This document shows positions 45,226 to 57,400 of a DNA stretch of 64,000 nt, one piece after another (the stretch's first letter is position 1; every line of letters begins with the position of its first letter). The translations under genes were made by a program, and so were the position numbers. The stretch is from contig NW_008805071.1 of NCBI RefSeq assembly GCF_000004825.1, forward strand, positions 620,001 to 684,000, written 5' to 3'. Under the pieces are notes generated by a model. It did not search any database, was not told the DNA's origin, and was given only the letters and a program-made list of their open reading frames with translations. Source of the stretch: Heterostelium album PN500. Its lineage: Eukaryota; Evosea; Eumycetozoa; Acytosteliales; Acytosteliaceae.

Positions 45226-47409
45226 ATGATGAATATATCTATAGGATATATAGATACAAATTCTGATGAAAACAACAACAACAACAATAATAATATTAAC
45301 AATAACAATAACAATAACAATAATAACAATAACAATAATCAAGCACTAGATAATATTAGTCATATAAATAGTTCGATCAGTAGAAGTAGTAATATAGTTA
45401 GTGTTGGTTATATAGATCCAAACGCTAACACTAGCAATATCAATGACAATGATAATGACAACAATGATAATAATAATCACTATAATCATAGTTTGAATCA
45501 AAATAATGATCAACATCATCATCATCATCATCATAATCAACAACATCATAATAATCAACTATATCAAGTACAACATCAGCATCAACAACAACAACAAATC
45601 GATTTAGATTCATTGGATGGACAATCATTTTCACAATTTTCATTTTTCGGTGGAAATCAGCATAATACCAGTTTCATAGATAACGATTCGGATCGGTCTG
45701 ATATCGATTCAGTTCAATCGGGTCTAGATGAAAACGATCTCGAAAACATTGACCACTATTTCCAAACACAGGAAAACGGTCTGAAATCACCATCACATGA
45801 ATCATCAGCTTCTTCCTCTTTCAAATCCAACAGTATAAACATCAACAACCATAACAGTAATAGTTTCAAGAATCAACTAAATTTTCATGGTAGTAATATA
45901 GGAAGTATAGGAAGTAACAACACGAACCATATTACCCCAACAGCAATAGTTGGTAGTCATGGAAGTAGTAGTAGTAGCCATCATCATAAACAACAACAAC
46001 AACAAAGAGGAGGTGGAGGGAGTGGAGGGCATGATAATCATCAACAACAACATCATCATCATGCATATGAACAATCATCGGCATCATCATCATCAGCTGT
46101 ACCGATTACATCTTCAAGTCCTCACAATCATCATCAAAGATCAGTGAATCCAGTACTCTGGTTTGAACCTCTCTCCAATATGGTGGACAACGAATTCGAT
46201 CAGAGTGAATCCGGACTGACTGAATTCCCTACGACACCACCAAACAATCAATTCAAGATAATGGATCTATCGCACAACATGATCAGTGCGCTACCCGAGC
46301 AGCTAGAGAATCTGCGACACCTGAACCAGTTGATTCTCTTTAACAATGCGATCGAGTCGATTCCACCGACCATCAACACACTACACAACCTGACCATTCT
46401 GGATCTTTCACACAACAACATCAGGTCGCTGTGCAGCGAGATCGGCTCGCTCCGATCACTGCGCGAACTCTACCTCTGCAACAACGAACTCGCAGAGTTC
46501 CCTGCTACACACCGACTGAAATCCCTGAGGAAACTGCTACTCGATAACAACCAGCTGCGCGCCGTCAGCTCGGCGTCGCTGGAGACGCTCGGCCAGCTTC
46601 AGACGCTGGACCTCTCGCACAACCAGATCGAGCGGATCAGCGGTGTCGCCACGCTTGCGAATCTCAAGGTTTTCAACATCGCCAGGAATCAACTCGCCGA
46701 GATGCCAGACATCAAGGACCTGGCCAAGCTTCACAGTGTCTCGATGGACTACAATCAAATCGCGGCGATTCCCGAGAAACTGCTGATCTCACTGGGACGT
46801 CTCTCGAAATTCACAATGAGCAACAACCGACTGAAATCGATACCCTACACCATTCACCATCTTTCATCGCTGATCGAGCTCAACATCTCGTCCAATCACA
46901 TCGAAACAATGCCCGACTCCATTTGCTTCCTCTCCAGTCTGAAGAAGCTGGACATCTCCAACAACAACATCACCCAGCTACCCGGTGACATTGGATTCCT
47001 AACGAAACTGACAGATCTACAAATGTATAATAATCAAATCTCATCATTACCAACAAGTTTTTTAAAATGCAGGTAGGTAGTAATAATAGTTAAAGCAGTA
47101 GAAATATAATTGGTTTGTTATTAACTCTTGTCTTTTAACTATTTAGATCAATAAGAGAAATTGGAGTAGATGGTAATCCATTACCTTCATTCTATCATCT
47201 TGGATTGAAAGCAATACGCTATCATATTAAACATCCGGATTGCGATAAACTGGATATCGATATTCTAAACGAAGAATCATTCGATTTCCAGCAAATTCCA
47301 ATCTCTGGAAATCCAAGAAGAAATATGGAAGAAAGTTTTGTTAATTTATTTGGTAACATTACAATAAACAATAATAATAATAACAATGATAATAATAATG
47401 AAAATAGTA

Positions 47410-47458
<49 letters not shown>

Positions 47459-48493
47459 AAATAATAATAATAAAATAAATAATAGTAATGATAATATTAT
47501 TTTGGATGGTAGTGGTAATTCAACACCTAATAAAAGTCTTAGAGTATCGAATACACTAAAGAATTCACCACCCAGAATACGGTATGAATGGGAGATCGAT
47601 TTCAAGGAGCTGGAGATCGGTGAACTCATTGGCCAAGGAGGTTTCAGTAAGGTGTATCACGGCTATTGGCGACGCAATGAAGTGGCCATCAAACAGCTGG
47701 AACTCCAGAGTTACAAGTCACTCGAAGACTTCCGTCGTGAAGTCGGAATACTGAGCAAGCTGAAGCCACACGAGAATCTGCTACGCTACTACGGTGCCTG
47801 TACTCACGGCCAATACTGCTACATCGTCACTGAGTATCTGCCGCGCGGATCACTCTACGACTTGCTGCACCGCGAGGGAACGAAAGGCTTGGTCAAGATC
47901 GACTTGAAACTGATCCTAACGTTTGCCATGGGTGTGGCACTCGGGTGTTATCATCTCTCCAACTACGAGCCACCCATCTACCACACCGACCTCAAATCAA
48001 AGAACCTGCTGGTGACCAATGCTCTCAAGATAAAGATCTGTGATTTCGGAATGGCATCATGCAAGAAAAAAGACAATGGAATCGACAAAGACCGATTGAC
48101 CTACGCCTACTACGCAGCTCCTGAAATTTTAAATTGTAAACCATTCACAGAGAAAAGTGATGTGTAAGTTAACCACCAAATTTGGTTCCAAACAAATCAA
48201 AAACTAACAAACAACAATAATTAACTGAATGATCTTTTTAATTTAATAGATTTTCTTTTGGCACTATTCTTTGGGAATTGATTACAAATTCAATTCCTTT
48301 CAATGGAATGGATCCACATTTTGTAAAGGATCTACTAAAATCTGGCAGTCGATTGGAAATACCTGAGAGTTGTCCGGATGTATTTAAATCGTTGATATTG
48401 GAATGTTGGGAGCAATCACCTGAAAAGAGACCATCTTTTCTAGATATATACTACCGATTGGAACAGATAAGAGTTAGTCACAACATAAAATAA
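45226..48493 (+). CDS. Leucine-rich-repeat TKL protein kinase (non-RD)
   Basis: Three exons (45226-47072, 47147-48163, 48250-48493) give 1035 residues. Residues 1-300 are Asn/His/Gln/Ser low complexity. About 12 leucine-rich repeats follow from residue 340 (MDLSHNMISALPEQLENLRH, LDISNNNITQLPGDIGFL), then an Asn run, then a kinase domain at 768-1030: GQGGFSKVYHG, VAIKQL, CDFGMAS, YYAAPEIL, SDVFSFGTILWELI. The catalytic loop reads YHTDLKSKNLLV, so the Arg of HRD is Thr while the catalytic Asp and Asn remain; this marks a non-RD kinase, presumably active without activation-loop phosphorylation. Exon 2/3 splicing restores SDVFSFG. It is likely a signalling kinase in the cytosol; the ligand of the LRRs is unknown. 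Confidence 0.92.
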
Positions 48494-49265
48494 AAAACTA
48501 AAATAAAAACAGAAAAAAAAAATAATAAAAACAAAAAAAGAAATAAAAAATAAAAACAACAAAAAAAATAGAAACAAAAACAAAACAACTTCATATATAT
48601 CCTAATTACTAATTATGGTAATATCTCAACTTTTTAAATGATTTATTCCATTTTAGAACATGTTAATTAAACAAAAAACCCTATTTTTGGTTTGTTGGTT
48701 TTTCGATAGAAATTGAAATCAACTTTCTTCTTTATAAAATATAATAAACAAATAATATTTATATATATATATGGTAATAAAATTTAGAAACAAAGTAACA
48801 AACAAAAAAATAATGCAAAATTTAAAAAGAAGGGAAGGATGTTTCAGAATGATCATATTTATCTTCTTTGCCCATTTTTTTATGATACATAAAAATTATA
48901 TAAAAACAACACACTTTTCGGATTAAAGTACTGAAGTTACTTTCAATTTCCCTTTTTAATTTTTAATGATTAGCACCCTGGTCCCCCTCAAAAAAAAAAA
49001 AATCGAAATTTCATTCTTTTTTTTTTGTTTTTATATCATTCCATCTTCATCAACTTCAATTTTTTATAATTTAATTTAAATTTTTATTATTTTTTATTTA
49101 TTTTCACACAACAACAACAATTTTTTATAATTTAATTTTTTGTTTTTGAAAAATCAACATTACTTTTATCCAAACCAACCCTGTTATATCATATATATAA
49201 ATATAATTTATTTTTATATTATATATATATCATTATCAATTATAAATCAATCATATATATAGAAA
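48494..49265. other. Intergenic spacer
   Basis: This 772 bp contains the 3' flank of the LRR kinase and the ALDH promoter. It is A-rich then T-rich, with an A run near 48990 and TATATA tracts near 48760 and 49190-49260. No other element is seen. Confidence 0.3.
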
Positions 49266-50983
49266 ATGTCTGAGTTGACTTTTAATAAATATCCATTCTT
49301 GAAGGAGCTTGGTCTCGCCGAAGAGAATGCTGGTCTTTACAATGGTAAATGGGGAGGTAAAGGTGATCTCATCAAGAGCATCAACCCAACCACCGGTGAA
49401 GTAATTGCTACTGTTAGAGGTGTAAGTTTCTCTCAAATATATAGCTATTATTATTATTATTTGTTCGTTTGATTGACATATGATTATTAATATTTTATTA
49501 TCAATCTTTTTTATAGGCTACATCTGAGGAATATGAAGAGACCATCCAAGCTATGACTGCTGCCAAAACAAAGTGGGCATTGGTATGTTTTATTATTATT
49601 ATTAATTAATTTGATCATTTTAAAATATTAATTATTTCGACAACAACTGTTTTTTTTTTTTTTTGTTTATCTTAGACTCCAGCACCAAAGAGAGGTGAAA
49701 TTGTTAGATTGATTGGAGATTCTCTTCGTACCAAGCTTGTACCATTGGCCAAGTTGATTTCATTGGAGATGGGTAAGATTTTCGTTGAAGCCAAGGGTGA
49801 AGTTCAAGAGTTTATCGACGTCTGCGATTTCGCTACTGGTTTGAGTCGTTCGATCAACGGTCAAGTTATGCCATCGGAACGTCCAGGACACGTTTTGTTG
49901 GAGAATTGGAATCCATTGGGTTTGGTCGGTATTATCACTGCCTTCAACTTCCCATGTGCCGTTCTCGGTTGGAACGCTGCCATCTCTTTGATCTGTGGTA
50001 ACGTTCAATTGTGGAAGGGTGCTTCATCGACCTCGCTCATCACCATCGCCGTCACCAAGATTGTTGTCGACGTCCTCGAAAAGAATGGATTCGACGGTGC
50101 CATCTGCAGCACCATCATCGGTCCAGGTCGTACCGTCGGTGAGAAGATGATCCAAGACAAGCGTTTCGGTTTGATTTCATTCACCGGTTCCACTGAGGTC
50201 GGTCGTCGTATCTCGTCGGTCGTTCACTCCTACTTTGGTCGTACCATTCTCGAGTTGGGTGGAAACAACGCCATCATTGTCGCCGAGGATGCCAACGTCG
50301 ATCTCGCTTTGAGAGCCGTTCTCTTTGCCTCTGTCGGTACCACCGGTCAACGTTGTACCACCTGTCGTCGTCTCTTTGTCCACGAGAGCCACTACGATGC
50401 CGTACTCGAGCGTTTGAAGAAGGCTTACGCCACCGTCAAGATTGGAGATCCATTGGCTGAGGGTACCCTCGTCGGTCCACTCCACACCGCCAGCGCCGTC
50501 AAGGAATACACTGAGGGTCTCGAAGAGATCGTCAAGCAAGGTGGTAAGATCGCCTACGGTGGTAAGAAGGTCGAGCGTGCCGGTTTCTTTGTTGAGCCAA
50601 CCATCGTTGAGATCAACCACGACGCCCCAATCGTCAAGACCGAATTGTTTGTACCAATCCTCTACATTATGAAGTTCAAGAACCTCGACGACGCCTTTGC
50701 CTGGAACAACGAAGTACCACAAGGTCTCAGTTCATCACTCTTCACCAACAATCAAATGAACGTCTTCAAGTGGATGGGTCCAACCGGTTCCGACTGTGGT
50801 ATCGTCAACGTCAACGTAGCTACCAACGGTGCTGAAATCGGTGGTGGTTTCGGTGGTCACAAAGAGACTGGTGATGGAATTGAATCTGGTTCCGATGCCT
50901 GGAAACAATACATGAGACGTAGTACATGTACAATTAACTACTCAACAGAAATGCCACTATCTCAAGGTATCAACTTCCAGTAA
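49266..50983 (+). CDS. aldh7A1: Aldehyde dehydrogenase family 7 (alpha-aminoadipic semialdehyde dehydrogenase)
   Basis: Three exons (49266-49421, 49517-49582, 49676-50983), all phase 0, give 509 residues, matching antiquitin. Visible motifs include [10 protein letters not shown] (NAD binding), LELGGNNA (general-base Glu), [17 protein letters not shown] (nucleophilic Cys) and the diagnostic C-terminus [24 protein letters not shown]7A1 oxidises alpha-aminoadipic semialdehyde in lysine breakdown and other aldehydes, using NAD+. The N-terminus ([20 protein letters not shown]) has no presequence, so it is probably cytosolic. Exon 3 uses strongly biased C-ending codons, the mark of a highly expressed gene. 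Confidence 0.95.
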
Positions 50984-51331
50984 AAATAAATAAAATTGAT
51001 AAATATATTAAATAAGATTGTACAATTCGAATCGTTTTTTTTTATTAATAGTTTGTAAATTTTATTGACCAACATGTTAACATTTTGAAGACCAAGGTTA
51101 TTTAAAGAGGTAGTTTGACCATAATTTTATTTGTTGAAATTGCAATCTTGAAATACCAAATTTGAATTGGTCACACATTCCATTATTGAACGCAGAGGTG
51201 TTATTATTTCTTTTTTTTGTAACAATGACATCCTGGAAACAAAAAAATAATACTCCAAAGATTAATAAATTAATAGAAATGTTTAAAAATAAATTAATTA
51301 AAGATATTAAAATATAATTTAGATTGTTTAT
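50984..51331. other. Convergent 3' region
   Basis: This 348 bp lies between the stop codons of ALDH7 (+) and ankyrin-like protein 3 (-). It contains polyadenylation-type A/T sequence on both strands and nothing else recognisable. Confidence 0.35.
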
Positions 51332-53380
51332 TTATTTCTTGTTCTTGAAAAGAAGAGCTCTCTTGCGAGTTGAAGGCAAAGCACTGTTTGGAATCTCTGG
51401 TGTTTCCGGTAAGAATTGATCTAGGACTTCTATTGTTCGTTTGGCATATGGATAGAGTTTGGTCATATCTTTCTTGTATTGGATGAGTGTTTCGTCGGGA
51501 ATAGCTACATTGCTGAATACCCATTTTGCCATACCAAAGTGATCCATATGGAAAATCAAACCAATGTAGGAAAAAGTGTCAATCGATTGAATATCGATTT
51601 CTTTGATATTCTCAGCGATCCATCTAACCATTTCAACATCACCATTCTTTACAGCGTAGATGTATACCATTGGTGTGCATCTTTCGCTTCTATTCTGTTT
51701 AAGCCACTTCAAAACGTGAAGATGTCCGTGTGAAGCAGCTCTCTCTAGCGAATTTGGTGAGCAACCTTCACTTCTATTGTCATTCAGATACTTGACGACC
51801 TCCAAATAACCACCGTCGATAGCGTTGTTCATTGCCTCGACTGTGCATCCCTCACTTCTATTTACATTGAGAAACTGTACGCAATCGAGATGTCCTTCTC
51901 TGGCAGCGAAATTAATGGCAGAGGTCGTACATGATTCGGTGGTATTCTCGTGGAGCCATTTCAGAATGTTGAGATTTCCATAGGTACTGGCGTTGTCCAT
52001 CAACTTTGTAGTGGAGCATCTGTAGAAACCGAGATTATAAAGATATTTGAAAGTTTCAAAGAAACCTTGCTTGGCAATATTGTTTAGAATCTTTGGTTTA
52101 CAACGTTCCGTTCTATTCTCATGAATCCATCGCAGAACGGCAAATCCGTTCGGTTGTTTGGCGACGACAGTGGCAGTATCTAATGGACATTCTTCGGTTC
52201 TATTGGCACTCAACCACATTACGGTTTCCAAGTGTGAATTGATTGCAGCTTGACCTAATGCCTGCGCAGTGCATCCTTCGGTTCTATTAGCACTCAACCA
52301 TTGAACAGTTTCCAAATGACCGGCACCTGCGGCGTTGTCAATCGCAGTGGTTGTACAACCCTCACTTCTATTCTCACTCAACCACTTGATTACCTCTAGA
52401 TTGCCTTTGGAAGCAGCATCATTTATAGCCAAGGTAGAGCATCCTTCCAATCTATTCTCATGCAGCCATATTACGGTTTGTAAATGATTGTTTCTTGCTG
52501 CACTGTCCATAGCACTAGTTGAACATCCAGTGGTGGTGTTATGATGGATCCATTCCAACATCTCGATGTTTCCAATGCTTGCTGCATTGTCCATGACCAA
52601 AGGAGTAAGAGCGCATCCCAAGCGAACGAGAATCTTCAATGTATCAAACTGATTCTTGAGAGCAGCCATCTCAACTAGACTATGGTCATATTTCTTTAAG
52701 CGATCGGCGTGATGTTGTAGTAGATATTGAATGACATTGGGATGGCAACCCAGTATAGCATGATAATACATGTCACTCTCTGCCAAATCCTCTGATCTGT
52801 TGGCGACCAACCATTCAATCATATCGATACGTTCATATCTTGCACAAGAGTTAAAGACATTGCCACTTCTCTCAGCGTCATCTCCGTCGTCAGGCTCAAC
52901 TCTGGCGGCAACATACTGTAGCAGTTCCATATTTCCAGATTTTGGGGCAGCAATCATCGGACTGAAATAGAACCATTTGTAGGTATCGTATTTCTCGGTG
53001 AGTTGTTTGACCATATCCAATCGACCGAATGACGCAGCAAAGCAAAGTAGATCATTAAGGAAGAATCCATTGGATTGCAAAACCGGATTCACTTGGAAGT
53101 AATCGATGAGATACTCTACCATTTCGAATGAACCACCGGCCATTGCATGAACGAATATCTTGTTGATCTCACTAAAGATGAACTCATGATAGTAGATAGC
53201 TCCCAGACATTGCTTTAGCAGTGGGAGATAGTTGTAGTAGGCAAGAATATGTGGTAGTTTGAGAACGTCACACCACTTCCAACTCTTTGAACCCTGACCG
53301 CTCAACAGTGAAACCTGATTGAATATTCTCTTGCTTAATGATTGATTATTAAATACCGATAGAAACGTTGATTTATTCAT
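51332..53380 (-). CDS. Ankyrin-like repeat protein 3, 28-residue NR(T/S)EGCT repeats
   Basis: A single exon encodes 682 residues from the Met of MNKSTFLSVFNNQSLSKRIF. The frame stays open 62 codons further upstream, but that part is A/T-rich, hydrophobic and biased like untranslated leader, so I start at 53380. From about residue 270 the protein is nearly regular: units of the form NRSEGCTTTAIDNAAGAGHL plus ETVQWLSA repeat every 28 residues, about ten times. The AA..GHLE.V.WL part is ankyrin-like, but each unit is five residues shorter than canonical 33-residue ankyrin and carries a fixed NR(T/S)E(G/R)C(T/S) loop. No catalytic domain is present. Protein binding is assumed. Confidence 0.88.
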   Translation of the reverse strand: MNKSTFLSVFNNQSLSKRIFNQVSLLSGQGSKSWKWCDVLKLPHILAYYNYLPLLKQCLGAIYYHEFIFSEINKIFVHAMAGGSFEMVEYLIDYFQVNPVLQSNGFFLNDLLCFAASFGRLDMVKQLTEKYDTYKWFYFSPMIAAPKSGNMELLQYVAARVEPDDGDDAERSGNVFNSCARYERIDMIEWLVANRSEDLAESDMYYHAILGCHPNVIQYLLQHHADRLKKYDHSLVEMAALKNQFDTLKILVRLGCALTPLVMDNAASIGNIEMLEWIHHNTTTGCSTSAMDSAARNNHLQTVIWLHENRLEGCSTLAINDAASKGNLEVIKWLSENRSEGCTTTAIDNAAGAGHLETVQWLSANRTEGCTAQALGQAAINSHLETVMWLSANRTEECPLDTATVVAKQPNGFAVLRWIHENRTERCKPKILNNIAKQGFFETFKYLYNLGFYRCSTTKLMDNASTYGNLNILKWLHENTTESCTTSAINFAAREGHLDCVQFLNVNRSEGCTVEAMNNAIDGGYLEVVKYLNDNRSEGCSPNSLERAASHGHLHVLKWLKQNRSERCTPMVYIYAVKNGDVEMVRWIAENIKEIDIQSIDTFSYIGLIFHMDHFGMAKWVFSNVAIPDETLIQYKKDMTKLYPYAKRTIEVLDQFLPETPEIPNSALPSTRKRALLFKNKK

Positions 53381-54429
53381 TGTTATTATTATAATTATTT
53401 CAAAGTAAAGTTTGTTTACTTTCTGAAATTGAAATTGAATTGAAATTGAAATGAATGACGTTGAAAAGCTGTCCGATTCATTTATCAAACCATTAATAAA
53501 AGATATTGCTAAGATTATTAAAAAAATCTCAAAAAAAAATATCGATCCGGGTTGATATTTCTTCAAAATGTAAAATACGATATCTAAACATAGTTACAAA
53601 ACAATATTTGTTTCAAATCTTTGTTTTTTTCGAGAGATATTTTGAAAATTCTTCTTTACTTTCCAAGTGACCATGAGAAACATGTAATTTTGTTAATCAC
53701 CGAAATATCTTATAAAAAAAAGGTAAAAATTAAAAGTTGTAGTGCAGGTGGATAGACAATGAATCGTTTGGAAATGATCAAAATGAACCCCCGGTCAAAG
53801 AGATCCAATCGATTCATATTTTCATTTGCATATTTATTTGTAAAGGTTTCTTTTGAATTCAATCCAGAGATTGTTTGATTGATAATTAGCTTTAATGACT
53901 GGGTTTTCATATAATTGGGGGTCATACTTGGTTGATGAACTATTTATTTCTTGATTGTTGTGAAGTTGTTTATCTTTACAAAGTGTTTGTCCAACTCCTT
54001 TTCAATCAGTCTGATTTACAAGTTTAGAAACTTCAATAAGTGCACTTGCACAAAAATTATTATAATTGATTCTCTCCAACAACAAACAATTTGGAAGAGT
54101 TTTGATAGTTAACTTTTATCAAGAATTGTCATAAAAGTATTCATATTTATTGATATTATTATTTAATAAACTTTAAAAATTGATTGTTATTACTAGTATC
54201 GAAGAGGATTTTTTTAAATATTTTAAAATTGACAATTATTTCGAAATAATAGTTTATATTTATTAAAAGATTTATATAATTTAAATACGATCGGTATAAT
54301 ATTTAATTCTATGTACATATTTTTGTAGTGTTGTTGAGGATATAAATATATATATATGTTTGTTGTTGTTTTGTTTTTGTTTTTGGTTGAGATAAAAAAA
54401 TAAATATTGGGAGTTTGATATACATAATT
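53381..54429. other. Non-coding region between ankyrin-like protein 3 and the TmcB-like gene
   Basis: This 1.05 kb holds the promoter of ankyrin-like protein 3 and the 3' flank of the TmcB-like gene. TTTCAATTTC direct repeats lie near 53425-53450 just upstream of the ankyrin-like start. No gene is supported; a 71-residue ORF at 53710-53925 has no features. Confidence 0.35.
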
Positions 54430-57400
54430 TTAATCTTCTAATAGTTTATCATCGACTTGTAATGATTGGATATCCTTTGGCATTAGACGGATCAAACCGA
54501 GGGTATGAGTGTGTTGTACTCTGAGACGTCTGATGAACGGTCGGAACAAGACGACGTAGATGACAACGATAGCTACCATACCGACGACGAATGCAATGGT
54601 GATACTATTGACAGCTTTCGCTTGGATATCTTGCCACTCGTCAAAGAACAAAAAGGTAGCTCTTGCCATACCGTCGTGTACTTCGTTGTTTCCTACGGAG
54701 TTGATCCAGGCTAGCGGCTCCATGTTGGTGGACAACAACGAAGTGTTGGTGGTATGTCCGATTTCCAGGGCGTTCTGAATGAATTGCTCGATTGTCCAAT
54801 CCAAACCGGGACTTACATCGCCATAGTATGTATCGTTGGAAGCTCTACATAATGTTTTGTTAATCATGTAGCAACCGTATCCACCTTCCATCAATGTTCG
54901 CGTTGAGGAGAGCGATTCGAGTTGTTGATGTTTCATTTGTAGGTCGTCAACGTACTTGAGTAGCAATCCGGCGAACCATTCGTCCTTCATAGTGACATAG
55001 TCGAATGAGTAGTAGATAACCATGTGAAGATCAGTATATCTCTGTGCACACAATGTCAGGTCGCTTCCAGCGTTTGAATCCTTCAGTGTCTCAGTAAACG
55101 ATACAAACAGCGACATTGTGATAATTCCAAATAGTAGGAACAAAGCAAATATGTATGAATAATGTAACTTTATCAAGATCGATCTCAATGATTTCTTGTT
55201 TACATTTCTTTTTTCCATCTTGATTGGGGTGTCTTGTAGTAAGTGTTCTTTCTCTTGATTTTCATCTGATTGAAGTTTCTCGATATCGATGACTTGGTCA
55301 TCTGCAGTGCCGGCAGCAGCACTCTTTTTCTTTTCCTTATGGTCTGGTTCTTCACCTCCGGATTCATAGAATTCCAAATCACGATCTGATGAACTGTCAA
55401 TGTTATTGAGGAACTTTGGTCGCTTGGCAGACAGCTTCTTTACCATGTCTCTGGGTGCGAGGGTGAAGAGCATCATGGTGCGAAGTGTTTCATTGGTGAT
55501 ACGAGAAACAACCGGTCTAAAGAGCAATACAGCGATTAGCAACAGAACAGCAAATACCACTGCCCAAAGAATGAGAATCAATATGATATTATTCAGTGCA
55601 ACATCCTGGATGTTTGTGATGTAGGCCTCCTGAATGGTGAAGAATTCGTTGGTGATTGAAGTCGGTCCGTTGTTGGTAACGAATTGGTAGTCAATGTCGT
55701 CCTCAATGGCGAACCATGCACTCATGGGATGAGTAAACAACTTACGTCCATAGTCAACAAAGAGATTTCCAGCTTTCCAGAAGTTGTATTCCATGTCGGT
55801 CCAATTGGCGGCGCTAGGAATGTAAACAGTGAAATTACCACTCGGTGAATTGTAGAGATTGTAAAGTGTTTCGGCGGTTGGAGTAATTGGTCTGGTCTTG
55901 TTGAAATCGGAGTACTTGAATGCCTTCGATCCAATATCATACATATGATAGCCATTCTGTGACATCAGGTCGTACATGTCGTCTCCAACAAAACTGTACG
56001 GTTGAGTTTCACCCCAGTAGATAGCATGATGAATATTCTCGAGGATGTTGAGTGACCTGACTGCTACTAGTTGCATATCGTTGAATGCCTGAACATCGTT
56101 GGTGTAGGTGAAACCTTTCATTTGTTTGGCGAAACCGGCAATCTCAACTGAGATGGCAGCAGCTTCTCCGAGAGAAACGATTCCTTGGAAAGCGTATTTC
56201 TGAGAAAGTGTTTGGTTACGGAGAACAACAAACGAAGCAATGAGGAAAATGAGGGAGAGTAGGGCGGTAACAAAGATTAGCCAGGCGAGCTTGGTAATCG
56301 AGTTGGATTGTTGGTATTCGGCGTAACGACGGGCAGCACGATGACTTGAGCCCGAGGTGTCAGAGGTGTCTTCGTCTTTGGAGCTTGAATTTGGACGATC
56401 GATCGACTCCTTCTCAAGTTTCTCGAGCTTCTCTTCGTGGTCAGAGTCGATTGTGATTGCTCCGAGACCACCTTCGTGCTCCATACTGAGCGACTTACTC
56501 ATGGATTCTTCGATTTGGTCGGCACGCTTACTGAGACGCGCCGACATATGACGATCCTTGACGACTTCATCGAGGAACTGCGAGTAGTCACGGAGCACAC
56601 GAACCGAGCTTGGATTAAGACTGAGAAGTCGCTCGTATTGCTCAGTGGCAGAACGTTCGCTGTTGGCAATCTTGCCGGACAACGAGGAGAGACGACTGAG
56701 ATCAACGGTTTCATGAACGAGATGACGCCAGAATCTACGGATGTACTCCAGACATTGGGTGTGCGAACGACGAGCACCAGAATAGAGCTTCTTGAACTCC
56801 ATGTACGAAACGAAATCTTCAATCTTTGAAGCGTTGGGACCACGCAGTTCCGAGTCCATCATTTGCTCTCTGTCACGATCACGTTGGAAAATGAAGAAAC
56901 GAATATCGATCATCTTTGGGTTGAGCGAACGCAGTTTCTCGAGCGATGCATAACCGACGTGACGGTCTTTACGCACAGAGATCAAGAAGTTAGAGTAAGC
57001 CATCCAGACGAGTGTCGATCGTGGGAAGTATTGGAGACCGCACTGGTAGAAGAGGTTGGCTCTGTCGATGGAATCCTGGTCGGTCTCACGGTCGGCAAGC
57101 AAACGACGCGCCATAATCTCAACGATGTGTGAGAATACATATCGCGATTCAAAGAAGGGGAATGAAAGCTCTTTCTTGCTACCCAATTGGTTCTCTGCGA
57201 ATTTCACTCGGTTCTCAGTGAGTTGAGCAGTGGATTGAGTAAGTTCAATTGCATCCTTTTCCTTGGAAGCGAAATCGGAACGACTACGACTTCTATTCAT
57301 TCCACCGTTGGCTTCGAAAAACTCATCGAGTTTGATATTCAACCAACGGTAATAGAAATAATTGGCAAAGTAACCGAGAGCAAATGCTGGAATAACACCT

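Noticed and set aside
45346-46147. Several ORFs in the other frames of the LRR kinase N-terminus
   Set aside because: They are frame-shifted readings of AAT/CAT/CAA repeats (poly-Ile, poly-Met, poly-Asp) and not genes.
50177-50722. 181-residue minus-strand ORF inside ALDH7
   Set aside because: It is antisense to the active-site region of a clear ALDH7A1 and is a side effect of its strong codon bias.
53381-53566. N-terminal extension of ankyrin-like protein 3 by 62 codons
   Set aside because: The extension (MKKYQPGSIFFFEIFL onward) is A/T-driven and hydrophobic, ending in an Ile run; the internal Met at 53380 gives the typical start of this family.
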